Positions 7,537-17,311 of a stretch of DNA of 64,000 nt are shown here, in pieces. This DNA comes from Planotetraspora phitsanulokensis (GTDB lineage Bacteria; Actinomycetota; Actinomycetes; Streptosporangiales; Streptosporangiaceae): NCBI RefSeq assembly GCF_016863295.1, contig NZ_BOOP01000011.1, positions 186,001 through 250,000 of the forward strand, given 5' to 3'. Positions within the stretch are counted from its first letter, which is position 1, and every line of letters starts with the position of its first letter. Both the position numbers and the translations under genes were made by a program. The notes beneath the pieces were generated by a model. It was not told where the DNA came from. It saw nothing but the letters and a program-made list of their open reading frames with translations, and ran no database searches.

Positions 7537-9687
7537 TCAGGCGGCCCTCGCGGCCTCGGGCGTCACGTGAGCGAACGCGGACGTCGCGGCGTCGCACAGG
7601 CGGACGGTGTCCGCGCCCAGGGACCGTAGAGCCTGGTCGACCGCGGCCGTCCGGACGAGGGCCCGCCGCACCTCGGTACGCGTGTCGCTCGGGTCGGCGT
7701 CCAGCTCCGCGAGCCGTCGCTCCGCGAGACGCCCCACCGAGGCGGCCATCACCGCCAGCTCGCAGTCCACGTCGCCCGTGAACTCGAACGGCTCGCTGGT
7801 CTGGACGGCCTGCGCCGCCGCCTCCAGCCGCAGCGCCACCGTCTCGAGCACCCCGGGAACGTGGCCTGGATCGCCCGGCTCGTCCCGCAGAACCGAGGTG
7901 ACGGACATCAGGTCGTCCCTGACCCGCTGGGCGACGTCCACGGCCTCCTCGACGGCGTACGGCGCCGTCCCGCCAGGCTCGTGCGCGATGTAGTCCAGGG
8001 ACAGGGCCACGGCCTCCGCGTCCAGCCCGGCCTGCCTGATCCTGGTCTCGGCCCTCTCAGCGGACGACTTGCCCCGGCTCACCGCCGCCAGGGTGCGCGC
8101 GGCCGCGGCATGGCCCCTGAGCATCCTGACGACCCGGTCGGCCAGCCGCACGGTCTCCCCCCGGGGCCACAGCAGGCGCGTACAGCCGACGGCGATGAGC
8201 CCGCCGAGGACGGTCAGCACGATGCGGGACTCCACGACCCCGGTGCCCCCCGGCAACTGGAAGTCGATGAGCAACAACACGCACATGGTCATGAACGTCG
8301 ACCAGTAGGCCTGATGGACCGACGCCAGCCCGAAGGCGAGCGCCGCGGACACTCCGATCAGCGCGGACAGCCACCAGAGGCTCGGGCCGAAATGGAGGAT
8401 CCCCACCGTGACGAGCCCGCCCACCGTGCTGCCGCCGATACGCGCCCACACCCGGGCACGCGTCTCGCCGTACGTCGGCTGCAGGGTCACGAGGACGGCG
8501 ATGACCAGCCAGTGCGGGTGGGGCGGCTTGAACAGCACGATGATCGTGGCGGCGAACGCCGTACCGAGCAGGGCGCGCAGGGCGTGCCTGACCCGGGGGT
8601 CGTCGAAGTCGAACGACAGGCGGACCTCCGGAGGCGGTTTGGGCCGCGCCGTGAGGGCGGGGAGCACCATGCGGGTGAAATGAAGCTCCCGGGCGGCCCC
8701 CTCAGCCTCCGTCAGGGACTTCCTGACGCGGTCGGCGCAGTGCCCGATCTGCCGCAGCAGAACCAGGACCAGCAGCTCCCGCTCCCCGTGCGGGCGGTCC
8801 GCCCGCAGCACGTTCACCCGGGCCTCATAGTCGGGAAGCGGGTCCTCGACGCCGAGCCCCTCACCGATGAAGGAGCGCAGGCTCCGGGCGAGGGAGTGCG
8901 TCAGATCCGCCGCACCGACCGTCTCCACGGCCGCGGAAGCTCGTTCATGAAACGCGACGAACATGCCGTGCGCGGCCACCGTCTCGTAGAACACCCGCCG
9001 AAGCGCCATGGCCACCTTCTCGGCGGGCCGTGACCGGCGTTGCCACCGGTGCCGGGCGTAGACGACCCGGGCCTCGGCGAGCGAGTCGCCGGCCTTTCGG
9101 CGGAGGGCGTCCCAGTCGCCGGGATCGAGCCGCGGATCCGCCGCGGCCTCCATCAGGTCGGCCAGCGCCTCGGCGGTCTGGGACAACGTGACGGTCAGCG
9201 GGCGGGCCCGCCGCCACGGCCAGGGAAGGGTGAGCGACATCGCGGCGAACAGGCCGCCGAGCACCTGGAGGCCCGTGTGCGGGAGAGGATCGAGGGGCAG
9301 CGGGTTGGCCGCCGTGAGCAGCAGGGTGAGCGCGGGCGTGATGCCGATGCGCCGTACCAGCACGCCGAGGCCGGCGAGCGCCGAGGCGGTCGGCACGATG
9401 AGCCAGCCCTCGCCCGAGATGACGATTCCGAGAACGGTGCCCGCCCCGAGCGACGCCACCACGCCGAGCATGAACGTCCTGCTCACCCGCGCCGGGTCGA
9501 GAATGGCCCGGCTGGCCACCAGCCACGCGCCCAGCCCGACGGTGGCGCCGCCGATCGGATGCCCGGTGACGACGCCTGCGACCAGGGGGATCACCAGGGA
9601 GGCGGCCCCGGTCAACCCGAAGCCGAGCGCGAGCCGGGTATCCGCCGGCCGCAGCGCTCGGACGGTGTTGACGAGCAGTAGGCGCAG
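7537..9687 (-). CDS. FUSC (fusaric acid resistance-like) family membrane protein, CTG start
   Basis: Inner-membrane protein of about 716 aa with the usual FUSC plan: an N-terminal bundle of five or six membrane helices (residues about 20-165), a soluble helical stretch, a second membrane bundle (about 365-530, including PHPHWLVIAVLVTLQPTYGETRARVWARIGGS) and a C-terminal cytoplasmic helical tail. The family is linked to efflux of aromatic acids and to cell-envelope functions; no substrate can be read here. The first ATG/GTG/TTG codon is the TTG at 9615, in the middle of the first conserved helix. An in-frame CTG at 9687 sits five bases after a perfect AGGAGG and gives a natural N terminus (MRLLLVNTVRALRPADTRLA), so I start there. 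It follows the SixA gene by 18 bases and is probably in the same operon. Confidence 0.85.
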   Translation of the reverse strand: MRLLLVNTVRALRPADTRLALGFGLTGAASLVIPLVAGVVTGHPIGGATVGLGAWLVASRAILDPARVSRTFMLGVVASLGAGTVLGIVISGEGWLIVPTASALAGLGVLVRRIGITPALTLLLTAANPLPLDPLPHTGLQVLGGLFAAMSLTLPWPWRRARPLTVTLSQTAEALADLMEAAADPRLDPGDWDALRRKAGDSLAEARVVYARHRWQRRSRPAEKVAMALRRVFYETVAAHGMFVAFHERASAAVETVGAADLTHSLARSLRSFIGEGLGVEDPLPDYEARVNVLRADRPHGERELLVLVLLRQIGHCADRVRKSLTEAEGAARELHFTRMVLPALTARPKPPPEVRLSFDFDDPRVRHALRALLGTAFAATIIVLFKPPHPHWLVIAVLVTLQPTYGETRARVWARIGGSTVGGLVTVGILHFGPSLWWLSALIGVSAALAFGLASVHQAYWSTFMTMCVLLLIDFQLPGGTGVVESRIVLTVLGGLIAVGCTRLLWPRGETVRLADRVVRMLRGHAAAARTLAAVSRGKSSAERAETRIRQAGLDAEAVALSLDYIAHEPGGTAPYAVEEAVDVAQRVRDDLMSVTSVLRDEPGDPGHVPGVLETVALRLEAAAQAVQTSEPFEFTGDVDCELAVMAASVGRLAERRLAELDADPSDTRTEVRRALVRTAAVDQALRSLGADTVRLCDAATSAFAHVTPEAARAA

Positions 9688-9698
9688 ATCGTCCTCCT
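9685..9698 (-). promoter_or_regulatory. Shine-Dalgarno AGGAGG followed by CTG initiator
   Basis: AGGAGG at 9693-9698 (minus strand) is followed by a five-base spacer and CTG at 9685-9687. The reading frame between the SixA stop (9706-9708) and residue 25 of the FUSC protein has no ATG, GTG or TTG, so this site decides the start. Confidence 0.6.
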
Positions 9699-9705
9699 GC
9701 CGGGA

Positions 9706-10161
9706 TCAGGGATGGTGCGTGCGGACCAGACGTCCCGCCCCGGGTACGACCTCCTCCCAGGGCGCCGGAAGCTCGATCACGGCGAAGGCCCCCGGTGGGA
9801 AACGGTCGTCCTGGGTCCCGGTCAGGCTCAGCACGAGCTCGTGGACTCCGGGGTTGTGCCCCACGAGCACCAGGGTGTCCACCTCGGGATCCGCACGGCG
9901 GAGCAGCTCGAGCAGTTCGTCGGAGTAGGCCTCGTAGATGCCCCCCTCGTACTCGATGGGGGCGTCCAGGCCGAGCAGTTCGGCCGTCCGGCGGGTGCGG
10001 ACGGCCGGGGAGGAAACGACGAGCTCCGGTTCGAGGGGCCTGATCAGGTCACCCGCCTCCCGGGCGTTGCGCTCCCCCCGCGCCGTGAGCCCGCGCTCCC
10101 GGTCGGCCAGACCGGCGACGTGCACGGCCTTGGCGTGCCTCACCACGATGAGCGTCTTCAC
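9706..10161 (-). CDS. SixA-like histidine phosphatase
   Basis: 151 aa member of the histidine phosphatase superfamily. The catalytic RHG-type motif is RHAK near residue 8 (IVVRHAKAVH), the SixA-subfamily form; a second conserved His is in LVGHNPGVHEL. SixA proteins remove phosphate from phosphohistidine in phosphotransfer proteins, but many actinobacterial members have unknown substrates. The ATG start is followed directly by the first beta strand. It is the first gene of a likely two-gene operon with the FUSC gene. Confidence 0.88.
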   Translation of the reverse strand: MKTLIVVRHAKAVHVAGLADRERGLTARGERNAREAGDLIRPLEPELVVSSPAVRTRRTAELLGLDAPIEYEGGIYEAYSDELLELLRRADPEVDTLVLVGHNPGVHELVLSLTGTQDDRFPPGAFAVIELPAPWEEVVPGAGRLVRTHHP

Positions 10162-10252
10162 CGGACCGCCTTCTGCGACGCGTTCGTCATGATCGTTCGT
10201 AATGATCAGGCTTCGGCGGATGGCGCCGGGGTGGCGGCGACACCCCTGAGCG

Positions 10253-10354
10253 TCATCCCGCCGCCCATACGGCGAGGCCGACGATCACAGCGAACATCAC
10301 CAGCATCGCCAGCAGGACCATCGCCAGACCCCGGCCTCCGGAGGGTTCGTCCAT
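10253..10354 (-). CDS. 33-residue single-pass membrane peptide
   Basis: Frame ATG...TGA on the minus strand codes for a short polar head (MDEPSGGRG) and one hydrophobic helix of about 22 residues (residues 10-32, LAMVLLAMLVMFAVIVGLAV) ending in WAAG. Composition and a strong N-in positive-outside pattern argue for a real small membrane protein. No convincing ribosome-binding site is visible, so confidence is moderate. It sits between the hppA terminator and the SixA gene and is read in the same direction as both. Function unknown. Confidence 0.5.
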   Translation of the reverse strand: MDEPSGGRGLAMVLLAMLVMFAVIVGLAVWAAG

Positions 10355-10372
10355 AACAGCCCAGTGTATGGA

Positions 10373-10406
10373 GAGAGGGTCCCCCATGGTCATGGGGGAC
10401 CCTCTC
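10373..10406 (-). terminator. Hairpin terminator downstream of hppA
   Basis: Perfect inverted repeat with 15-base arms (GAGAGGGTCCCCCAT) and a four-base loop, 26 bases after the hppA stop on the minus strand. There is no strong U tract, which is normal for actinobacterial terminators. Confidence 0.75.
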
Positions 10407-10431
10407 GTCATGGTTCCGGACGCCGGACGAC

Positions 10432-12765
10432 TCAGCTTCCGACGGGCTGCGGAGCCTGCTTCTCGTGGTCGTTGTCGTCCGCGGCGGGAGCGACGACCGT
10501 CCTCCGCTTCGACACGACGACCGCGGTCACGACGACCGCGACGGCGACCACGGTCGCGCCGATGCGGACGGCCGCGTTGTCGGCGTAGGTGACGACTGCC
10601 GGAGCGATCAGCAGCGCGACCAGGTTCATCACCTTGATCAGCGGGTTGATCGCCGGGCCGGCGGTGTCCTTGAAGGGGTCGCCCACCGTGTCACCGATGA
10701 TCGTCGCCTCGTGGGAGGCGGAACCCTTGCCTCCGTGGTGACCGTCCTCGACCAGCTTCTTGGCGTTGTCCCAGGCGCCGCCGGAGTTGGCCAGGAACAC
10801 CGCCATCAGCGTGCCGGCCGCGATCGCGCCCGCGAGGTAGGCGCCGAGCGGCGCGTACCCGAAGGCGAAACCGACGGCGATCGGGGTGAGCACGGCGAGC
10901 AGGCCGGGCGTGGCCAGCTCACGCAGCGAGTCACGGGTGCAGATGTCGACCACGCGGCCGTATTCGGGCAGCTCCGTGCCTTCCATGATCCCCGGTCTGG
11001 TACGGAACTGTTCGCGGACCTCGAAGACGACCCGCTCGGCCGCCCGTCCGACGGCGCTGATGGCCAGGCCGGAGAACAGGAAGACCACCGCCGCGCCGAT
11101 GATCAGACCGACGAGGACGTTGGGCGAGTCGATCGACAGGTTGAAGTTCGCGAACGGGCCCAGCGCGTCCTTGACGCCCTGGCCGGCCGTCGCCAACTGC
11201 CCCTCGACCGCCGTGCGGAACGAGCCGAACAGCGCGGTCGCGGCCAGTACGGCCGTCGCGATCGCGATGCCCTTGGTGATGGCCTTGGTGGTGTTGCCGA
11301 CCGCGTCGAGGGAGGTGAGCACCCGGGCGCCCTCGCCCTCGACGTCGCCGGACATCTCGGCGATGCCCTGAGCGTTGTCGGAGACCGGACCGAAGGTGTC
11401 CATGGAGACGATGACGCCGACGGTGGTCAGCAGCCCGGTGCCCGCGAGGGCGACGGCGAACAGGGCCACGGTCACGTTGCCGAAGCCGAGCAGGAACGCC
11501 CCGTAGACCGCGCCGCCGATCAGCAGCGCCGAGTAGACCGCGGACTCCAGGCCGACGGAGATGCCGGACAGGATCACGGTGGCCGCGCCGGTGCGAGAGC
11601 TCTCGCCGATCTCCCGCACGGGACGGCGGTTGGTCTCGGTGAAGTAGCCCGTGAGGATCTGGATCGCGCTGGCCAGCACGAGGCCGATCAGCACCGCTCC
11701 GATGGCGATCAGGCGCGGGTCGGAGCTGAGTCCGGCGATGGCGGGGCTGACCCCGCTCAGCTCGGAGAAGCTCGACGGCAGGTACACGAAGGCCGCGACC
11801 GCCACGAGGACGGCCGAGATCGCCGCCGAGATGAAGAAGCCGCGGTTGATCGCCGACATGCCCGACCGGTCGCCGCTGCGCGGCGCGGTCGTGAAGATTC
11901 CGATGATGGCGGTGATGACGCCGATCATCGGGACGATCAGCGGGAAGACCAGGCCCTCGGTGCCGAAGGCCGCCTTGCCGAGGATCAGGCTCGCCACGAG
12001 CATGACGGCGTACGACTCGAACAGGTCGGCCGCCATGCCGGCGCAGTCGCCGACGTTGTCGCCCACGTTGTCGGCGATGGTGGCCGCGTTGCGCGGGTCG
12101 TCCTCGGGGATGCCCTGCTCCACCTTGCCGACGAGGTCGGCGCCGACGTCGGCGGCCTTGGTGAAGATGCCGCCGCCGACACGCATGAACATCGCGAGCA
12201 GCGCGGCGCCGAAGCCGAAGCCCTCGAGCACGCTCGGAGCGTCGCTCTTGTAGACGATCACGACGATCGCGGCGCCGAGCAGGCCGAGGCCGACGGTGAA
12301 CATGCCGGCCACGCCACCGGTGCGGAACGCGATCCGCATCGCGACCTTCTCACCGGACTCGCGGGCGGCGGCCGCCACGCGGACGTTTCCGCGGACCGCC
12401 AGCCACATGCCGATGAAACCGGTCAGCGCGGAGAAGACCGCGCCGATCACGAAGAAGACCGAGCGGCCGATGGCCACGCTGGTCGAATCCGCGGGCAACA
12501 GGAACAACAGGAATGGAATGATGACGACGAAAACGGCAAGCGTCCGGAACTGCCGTGTCAGATATGCGGCGGCACCCTGCTGTACGGCATGCGCGATGTT
12601 CTGCATGCGTTCGGTGCCCTGACCTGCGGCTAGCACCTCTCGCACCAAGCCGCCCGCGACGGCGAGGGCCAACAGGGCCACAGCCGCAACTACGACGACG
12701 AGCGTGAGATGGGAACCACTAAGTGCCACCGCTGTGCTTTCGCCAGCGGCTAGATAGGCAGACAT
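10432..12765 (-). CDS. hppA: K(+)-insensitive proton-translocating pyrophosphatase
   Basis: 777 aa integral membrane pump that couples pyrophosphate hydrolysis to proton export, with about 16 membrane helices. The signature substrate-binding loops are present: DNVGDNVGDCAGMAADLFE near residue 230 and GDTVGDPFKDTAGPAINPL near the C terminus, with EIGESSRTGAATVI between. The sequence GNTTKAITKG carries Lys at the position that is Ala in K(+)-dependent enzymes, marking the K(+)-independent class. The start at 12765 is set by an AGGAGG six bases upstream; a longer frame upstream has no coding character. The same gene neighbours bldG in Streptomyces. Confidence 0.95.
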   Translation of the reverse strand: MSAYLAAGESTAVALSGSHLTLVVVVAAVALLALAVAGGLVREVLAAGQGTERMQNIAHAVQQGAAAYLTRQFRTLAVFVVIIPFLLFLLPADSTSVAIGRSVFFVIGAVFSALTGFIGMWLAVRGNVRVAAAARESGEKVAMRIAFRTGGVAGMFTVGLGLLGAAIVVIVYKSDAPSVLEGFGFGAALLAMFMRVGGGIFTKAADVGADLVGKVEQGIPEDDPRNAATIADNVGDNVGDCAGMAADLFESYAVMLVASLILGKAAFGTEGLVFPLIVPMIGVITAIIGIFTTAPRSGDRSGMSAINRGFFISAAISAVLVAVAAFVYLPSSFSELSGVSPAIAGLSSDPRLIAIGAVLIGLVLASAIQILTGYFTETNRRPVREIGESSRTGAATVILSGISVGLESAVYSALLIGGAVYGAFLLGFGNVTVALFAVALAGTGLLTTVGVIVSMDTFGPVSDNAQGIAEMSGDVEGEGARVLTSLDAVGNTTKAITKGIAIATAVLAATALFGSFRTAVEGQLATAGQGVKDALGPFANFNLSIDSPNVLVGLIIGAAVVFLFSGLAISAVGRAAERVVFEVREQFRTRPGIMEGTELPEYGRVVDICTRDSLRELATPGLLAVLTPIAVGFAFGYAPLGAYLAGAIAAGTLMAVFLANSGGAWDNAKKLVEDGHHGGKGSASHEATIIGDTVGDPFKDTAGPAINPLIKVMNLVALLIAPAVVTYADNAAVRIGATVVAVAVVVTAVVVSKRRTVVAPAADDNDHEKQAPQPVGS

Positions 12766-13637
12766 CCGTCCTCCTCGGCCAGACGGGTTTGGATCCTGCC
12801 CGGAGGGCGCTGCTGCGGTGTACCTGCCGGTCCTAGCGACGCACTTCCGGGTTATTGGCAAGTGCCGCTTCCGGTTGCATCCGCAATACCTTGGCCGGTG
12901 CCGGGGAGTCTACGCAGCGACGCCACGGATATGAAGGCCTCTCGCCTCGGTAATTAGGACCACGTCCAGTAATGGAGCAAGCTTTGCCCCGGCCGGTGGT
13001 CCTTTTGACCAGGTAAGTCAGGATGTCTGCCTCGCGCGTCACTCCTGTTACGGCGGGCCTTAAATGCGAGATTTCAGACGGCCATAATGGGCTCAATCAT
13101 CGATGTCCGCCACACTGTCACCAGAAGTGACCGATTCTCCAATTACGGACAGGCCCTTTTTGGGGGTGGATTCCCAGCCCTCGCTGGAGGGGTTCGACGG
13201 GGCGCGCAGACCGGCACCTCTCGCTGTGTTACGGGCGGTCCTCGCAGTGCTGCAGGTGCTCCTCGGCGCCGTCAGCAGTGCCCCTACGGTGCTCCGACCG
13301 GCCCCCGGAGCCTCTGCCAGGCGCTCGGCCTCATCAGTGCGACTGCCGGCCGGTGCCGGCGCTGAGGTTGCCGGGCGGTGCCTGCGGTGCTGGGCGCTGC
13401 GGTTGGCGGACGGTGCCGACGCGGTGCTGGGCGCCGCAGTTGCCGGGCGGTGCGGGTGCTGGGCGGTGCAGGGTGCTCTGCGGGAGCCCGGCGCAGGTCC
13501 CCGGTCGAAGGCAGCGTTGCAGGCAGCGGGGAAGGCACCCGTGCGGGGTCGAAACCCGGGGAGGCGTCCGCCGGTCCAGCGGCGGAGGCGTGCGGAAAAC
13601 CGCCCCCGCTCCCGGGGACGGGCTTACCGCTCACCGG
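12766..13637. other. 872-base gap between hppA and the anti-sigma gene; repeat-rich, no confident gene
   Basis: The first 330 bases are the hppA leader side. From about 13160 to 13560 the DNA is low-complexity with imperfect repeats built on GCCGGGCGGTGC and TGCTGGGCG; the block GTTGCCGGGCGGTGC occurs at 13367-13381 and 13439-13453. Frames are open on both strands here (plus 13103-13684, minus 13284-13634), but their translations are Ala/Arg/Pro-rich with no domain and look like consequences of the repeats. A small inverted repeat GTCAC-N5-GTGAC lies near 13117-13131. Confidence 0.55.
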
Positions 13638-14069
13638 TCAGATCGCTGCGAGTCCGTTGGCCGAGGCGGGCCAGCTCATCCTGATCCGCATGCCCTTGGG
13701 GCCGGGCACCACTTCGACGTCGTCCGCCAACCCCGCGATGACCGCGACACCGAGGTCCGCCATCTCGTCGGGCTCGAAGGCGCCGTCGGTCTCCAGGACG
13801 TACGGCTTCGGCTCCTCGCTCGGAGCGGCGTCGCTGACGGTCACCTCGAACCGGCCCGCGTCGTCGCGTAACTCGATGCGGACAGGCTCACTCGGGCAGT
13901 GAAGGCGATGGGCCTCCACCGCCCGCGAGCACGCCTCTCCGACGGCGAGACGGACCTCGTCCAAGATCGCCTCTGCCACCCCGGTGCGCCGTGCGATGGC
14001 CGTCGCGACCAGCCGCGCCGTACGCACGTGAGCCGGCAGGGCGCTGAACGTCAATTCGACGGTGGCCAT
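13638..14069 (-). CDS. Anti-sigma factor, HATPase_c (RsbW-like), BldG partner
   Basis: 143 aa GHKL-type ATPase of the anti-sigma/serine kinase group. The N-box region reads DEVRLAVGEACSRAVEAH (about residues 40-57) and the G1 region is weak (VTVSDAAPSEE, then MADLGVAVIAGLADDVEV), typical of this divergent subfamily. It follows bldG by 16 bases with a GAGGAG ribosome-binding site before its ATG. By position it matches the anti-sigma gene next to bldG in S. coelicolor (SCO3548, ApgA); it would bind a sigma factor and be released when BldG is unphosphorylated. The target sigma factor is not in the window. Confidence 0.88.
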   Translation of the reverse strand: MATVELTFSALPAHVRTARLVATAIARRTGVAEAILDEVRLAVGEACSRAVEAHRLHCPSEPVRIELRDDAGRFEVTVSDAAPSEEPKPYVLETDGAFEPDEMADLGVAVIAGLADDVEVVPGPKGMRIRMSWPASANGLAAI

Positions 14070-14085
14070 GTTGGCTCCTCGGCCG

Positions 14086-14436
14086 TCACTTGTCCCGGCC
14101 GTGGGCTTCCTTGGCCTCTTCCACCGAGGCGTAGATGCCGAAGACCTTCGTGAGACCGGTGATCCGGAAGATCTTCAGAATGCGCTCCTGCGTGCAGACG
14201 AGTTCGAGTGAACCGTCGTGCGCCCGGACCCGCTTGAGCCCGCCGACCAGCACACCAAGGCCGGTCGAGTCGAGGAAGTCCACCTTCTCCATGTTGACGA
14301 GCAGGTGGAAGTTGCCCTTGTTGACCAGGTCGATCAGCAGCTCACGCAGTCTGGGCGCGGTGTAGACATCGATCTCACCCTCGACGTCGACGATGGTGAG
14401 ACTGTCCTCGGAATGGTGGTCCAACTTCAGATCCAC
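14086..14436 (-). CDS. bldG: Anti-anti-sigma factor BldG
   Basis: 116 aa STAS-domain protein. It is strikingly close to S. coelicolor BldG over its whole length: [15 protein letters not shown], then [22 protein letters not shown], then [17 protein letters not shown]. The Ser of DSTG (near residue 57) is the phosphorylation site. BldG is needed for aerial hyphae and antibiotic production in Streptomyces. The GTG at 14436 is chosen because GGAGG lies four bases upstream and the family starts here; the open frame runs 41 codons further without support. It is co-transcribed with the downstream anti-sigma factor gene and divergent from the helicase gene. Confidence 0.95.
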   Translation of the reverse strand: MDLKLDHHSEDSLTIVDVEGEIDVYTAPRLRELLIDLVNKGNFHLLVNMEKVDFLDSTGLGVLVGGLKRVRAHDGSLELVCTQERILKIFRITGLTKVFGIYASVEEAKEAHGRDK

Positions 14437-14583
14437 AGATCCTCCAGCGCCGTACTTGCGTAGGTCTCGATGCGGGTCGTGCATCCTGGTAGCCCCAGAA
14501 CCATGACCCTGACGCGCGGCATTCAACCACGCTCCGACTCCGTGTCTATACGAAATCACGACTCCGGGCGACTCTCCCCGCAG

Positions 14584-17184
14584 ATGGCAAACTGGAAACC
14601 AGTGACTCCGATTACTTCTCCCTCGGAACGATCAGGCGCCCTTCTCGGCCGCCTGCTCGCTGTTCCCGCACGCCAGCGGCGTGTCACCCATGTGGAGCAT
14701 GTTCCAGCACGTCAGGCAGGTCAAGCCCGTTGGCCGGATTGGGCTCCGGAACTCCTGATTACGCGCTTGGAGAACCAGGGCGTCTCCGGCCTCTGGCAGC
14801 ACCAGCTCGAGGCCGCCGAGCATGTCCACCGTGGCCGAAACGTGATCATCGCCACAGGGACGGCCTCGGGAAAATCCCTGGCCTACCTGGTTCCGGCGGT
14901 GACGGAGATCTTCTCCGGCGGCACCGTGCTCTACCTGACCCCGACCAAGGCCCTGGCGGCCGACCAGCTCAGGACGGTCAGAGGGTTGCGGCTGGCCCAG
15001 GTGCGCCCGGCCACCTTCGACGGCGACACCCCCGCCGAGGAACGGCAGTGGGTCCGCCAGCACGCGAACTATGTCCTGACAAATCCGGATATGTTGCACC
15101 GGTCGATCCTGCCCAGGCATGCGTCGTGGTCGTCTTTCTGGCGACGCCTGCGGCTGGTCGTGGTGGACGAGTGCCACGGCTACCGGGGGGTCTTCGGCTC
15201 CCACGTCGCCCAGATCTTGCGCCGGTTGCGCCGCGTGTCCGCCAAATATGGCTCTCGTCCCGTTTTCCTGCTGGCATCGGCGACCGCGAGCGACCCCGCA
15301 CTCGCGGGAATGCGCCTGACAGGCCTTGAGATGGCCGAGGTGACGACGGACGCCTCTCCTCGGGGTTCGACCACCTTCGCGTTGTGGGAGCCCCCTCTGA
15401 CCGATCTGCGGGGCGAGGGCGGCGCACCCGTCCGGCGGACGGCGACCGCCGAGGCGGCCGACCTTCTGTCGGATCTCGTGATCGAGGACGTCCGCACACT
15501 AGCGTTCGTGCGATCGAGGCGCGCCGCCGAAACGGTCGCACTGACCGCGAGACGCAACCTGGAGGAGATGGAGGCCGTCGACGGGATCGCCCTGCCGCTG
15601 GCGGCCGATCTCACGGCTTCAACGCACGACCAGGGGTTCGCCGATCCGGCCGGACGACGGGCCGAGGGGTTCGAGGAGCCCTCCCTGGCTGCCGGTGAGG
15701 AACTCGAGGAGCCCGCCCTGCCGTACGGACCGGGCCTGGCGTTCCCTGCGATCGCCGGGGACGGCGGCGGTTCCCACAGGGAGACGCAGCCGAGCCGAAC
15801 CGGGCGTGAGCACGGCGGCGGCCTTCCCGGCGGAGCTCCGGTGGGCCGCTTGGCCGATCGGGTGGCGGCCTATCGAGCGGGTTATCTGGCCGACGACCGG
15901 CGGGTGCTGGAGAAGGCACTGCGTTCGGGAGCCCTGGTGGGCCTGGCGACGACCAACGCTCTCGAACTCGGTGTGGACGTGTCCGGCCTCGACGCCGTCC
16001 TCATCGCCGGATGGCCGGGCACCCGCGCCTCCCTCTGGCAGCAGGCGGGCCGGGCCGGGCGCGCGGGTCAGGACGCGCTGGCCGTGCTGATCGCGCGCGA
16101 CGACCCGCTGGACACCTATCTGGTCCACCACCCGGAGGCGCTGTTCGGCCGTCCGGTGGAGGCCATCGTTCTCGATCCGGACAATCCGTACGTGCTCGCG
16201 CCCCATCTCTGCGCCGCCGCCGCGGAGATCCCGATCACCGACGACGACCTCGAGATCTTCGGCCCGGCCGCCCTGGACGCGCTGGATGATCTGGTCGCCC
16301 GCGGGCTGCTGCGCCGCCGTACGACCGGATGGTTCTGGACGAGCCGGGACCGGGCCGCCGATCTCGCCGACATCAGGGGATCCGGTGGGAGCCCGATCCA
16401 GGTGGTCGAGTCCGGCACCGGGCGGCTCCTCGGCACGGTCGACGAGTCGTCGGCGCACACCACGGTGCACACCGGGGCGGTGTACCTGCACCAGGGTGAG
16501 ACGTTCGTGGTCGAGGAACTGGAGCTCGACGCCGGCGTCGCCCTGGTGTCCGCGGCCGAGCCCGACTACTCGACCTTCGCCAGGGACGTGACGGACATCC
16601 GCGTGATGGAGTCGCTGCGCTCGCAGGCGTTCGGCCCCGGGGAGCTGCATTTCGGCTCCGTGGAGGTCACCCGCCAGGTGGTCTCCTACCTCAAGCGCCG
16701 TCACCAGACCGGCGAGATGCTCGGCGAGGAGCCGCTCGACCTGCCGCCCCGGACACTGCGCACGCGCGCGGTCTGGTGGACTCTGCCTTCCGCCGTTCTC
16801 ACTCCCCTCGTGTCGGACCCGGACGGCAAACCGATCGATCTGGGCGGCGCGGCCCACGCGGCCGAGCACGCGTCGATCGGCCTGCTCCCTCTGTTCGCCA
16901 CCTGCGACCGCTGGGACATCGGCGGGGTCTCGACCGAGCTCCACCCCGACACGGGCCTGCTCACCGTCTTCGTCTACGACGGCCACGAGGGCGGTGCGGG
17001 GTTCGCCGAGCGCGGCTACGCCAAGGCGGCCGACTGGCTCTCGGCCACCCGTGAGGCGATCTCCTCCTGCGAGTGCGAGAGAGGCTGTCCGTCCTGCATC
17101 CAGTCGCCCAAGTGCGGGAACGGCAACGAGCCTCTCGACAAGGCCGGCGCCCTCCGCCTCCTCGGCGTGCTGCTGGGCTCCTGA
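14584..17184 (+). CDS. DEAD/DEAH-box helicase, Hrq1/YprA type with C-terminal cysteine cluster (DUF1998)
   Basis: About 866 aa. Motif I is ATGTASGKS, motif II DECH (VVVDECHGY), motif III SATAS, and motif VI lies in [11 protein letters not shown]. The C terminus has the zinc-binding DUF1998 cluster [17 protein letters not shown]. This group (Hrq1/MrfA-like) unwinds DNA in 3'-5' direction and acts in interstrand-crosslink or mitomycin repair. A low-complexity insert (about residues 345-440, rich in Gly/Glu/Pro) splits the RecA2 domain. The start is uncertain: ATG 14584 (MANWKPVTP) or GTG 14602 with GGAAA upstream. The same gene follows bldG in Streptomyces and corresponds to Rv3649. Confidence 0.92.
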   Translation: MANWKPVTPITSPSERSGALLGRLLAVPARQRRVTHVEHVPARQAGQARWPDWAPELLITRLENQGVSGLWQHQLEAAEHVHRGRNVIIATGTASGKSLAYLVPAVTEIFSGGTVLYLTPTKALAADQLRTVRGLRLAQVRPATFDGDTPAEERQWVRQHANYVLTNPDMLHRSILPRHASWSSFWRRLRLVVVDECHGYRGVFGSHVAQILRRLRRVSAKYGSRPVFLLASATASDPALAGMRLTGLEMAEVTTDASPRGSTTFALWEPPLTDLRGEGGAPVRRTATAEAADLLSDLVIEDVRTLAFVRSRRAAETVALTARRNLEEMEAVDGIALPLAADLTASTHDQGFADPAGRRAEGFEEPSLAAGEELEEPALPYGPGLAFPAIAGDGGGSHRETQPSRTGREHGGGLPGGAPVGRLADRVAAYRAGYLADDRRVLEKALRSGALVGLATTNALELGVDVSGLDAVLIAGWPGTRASLWQQAGRAGRAGQDALAVLIARDDPLDTYLVHHPEALFGRPVEAIVLDPDNPYVLAPHLCAAAAEIPITDDDLEIFGPAALDALDDLVARGLLRRRTTGWFWTSRDRAADLADIRGSGGSPIQVVESGTGRLLGTVDESSAHTTVHTGAVYLHQGETFVVEELELDAGVALVSAAEPDYSTFARDVTDIRVMESLRSQAFGPGELHFGSVEVTRQVVSYLKRRHQTGEMLGEEPLDLPPRTLRTRAVWWTLPSAVLTPLVSDPDGKPIDLGGAAHAAEHASIGLLPLFATCDRWDIGGVSTELHPDTGLLTVFVYDGHEGGAGFAERGYAKAADWLSATREAISSCECERGCPSCIQSPKCGNGNEPLDKAGALRLLGVLLGS

Positions 17185-17311
17185 TCGGCTCTCTGGCTCA
17201 GATGCCGGGCTCCAGGGCTGGTCTCCGATCTGGACTCAGGGAAAACGCTCGAGTCCAGGTCCAAAGGCCGAGCCGAGCCGGGCTAGAGAGCCGAGCCTCC
17301 GAGACGCCTGC

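Noticed and set aside
10465-12633. Plus-strand open frame of 722 codons opposite hppA
   Set aside because: Composition (Asp/Arg/Gly/His) is typical of a shadow, and the minus-strand pump is unambiguous.
12833-13096. Minus-strand frame of 87 codons upstream of hppA
   Set aside because: No ribosome-binding site, mixed codon positions, no domain. More likely the hppA leader.
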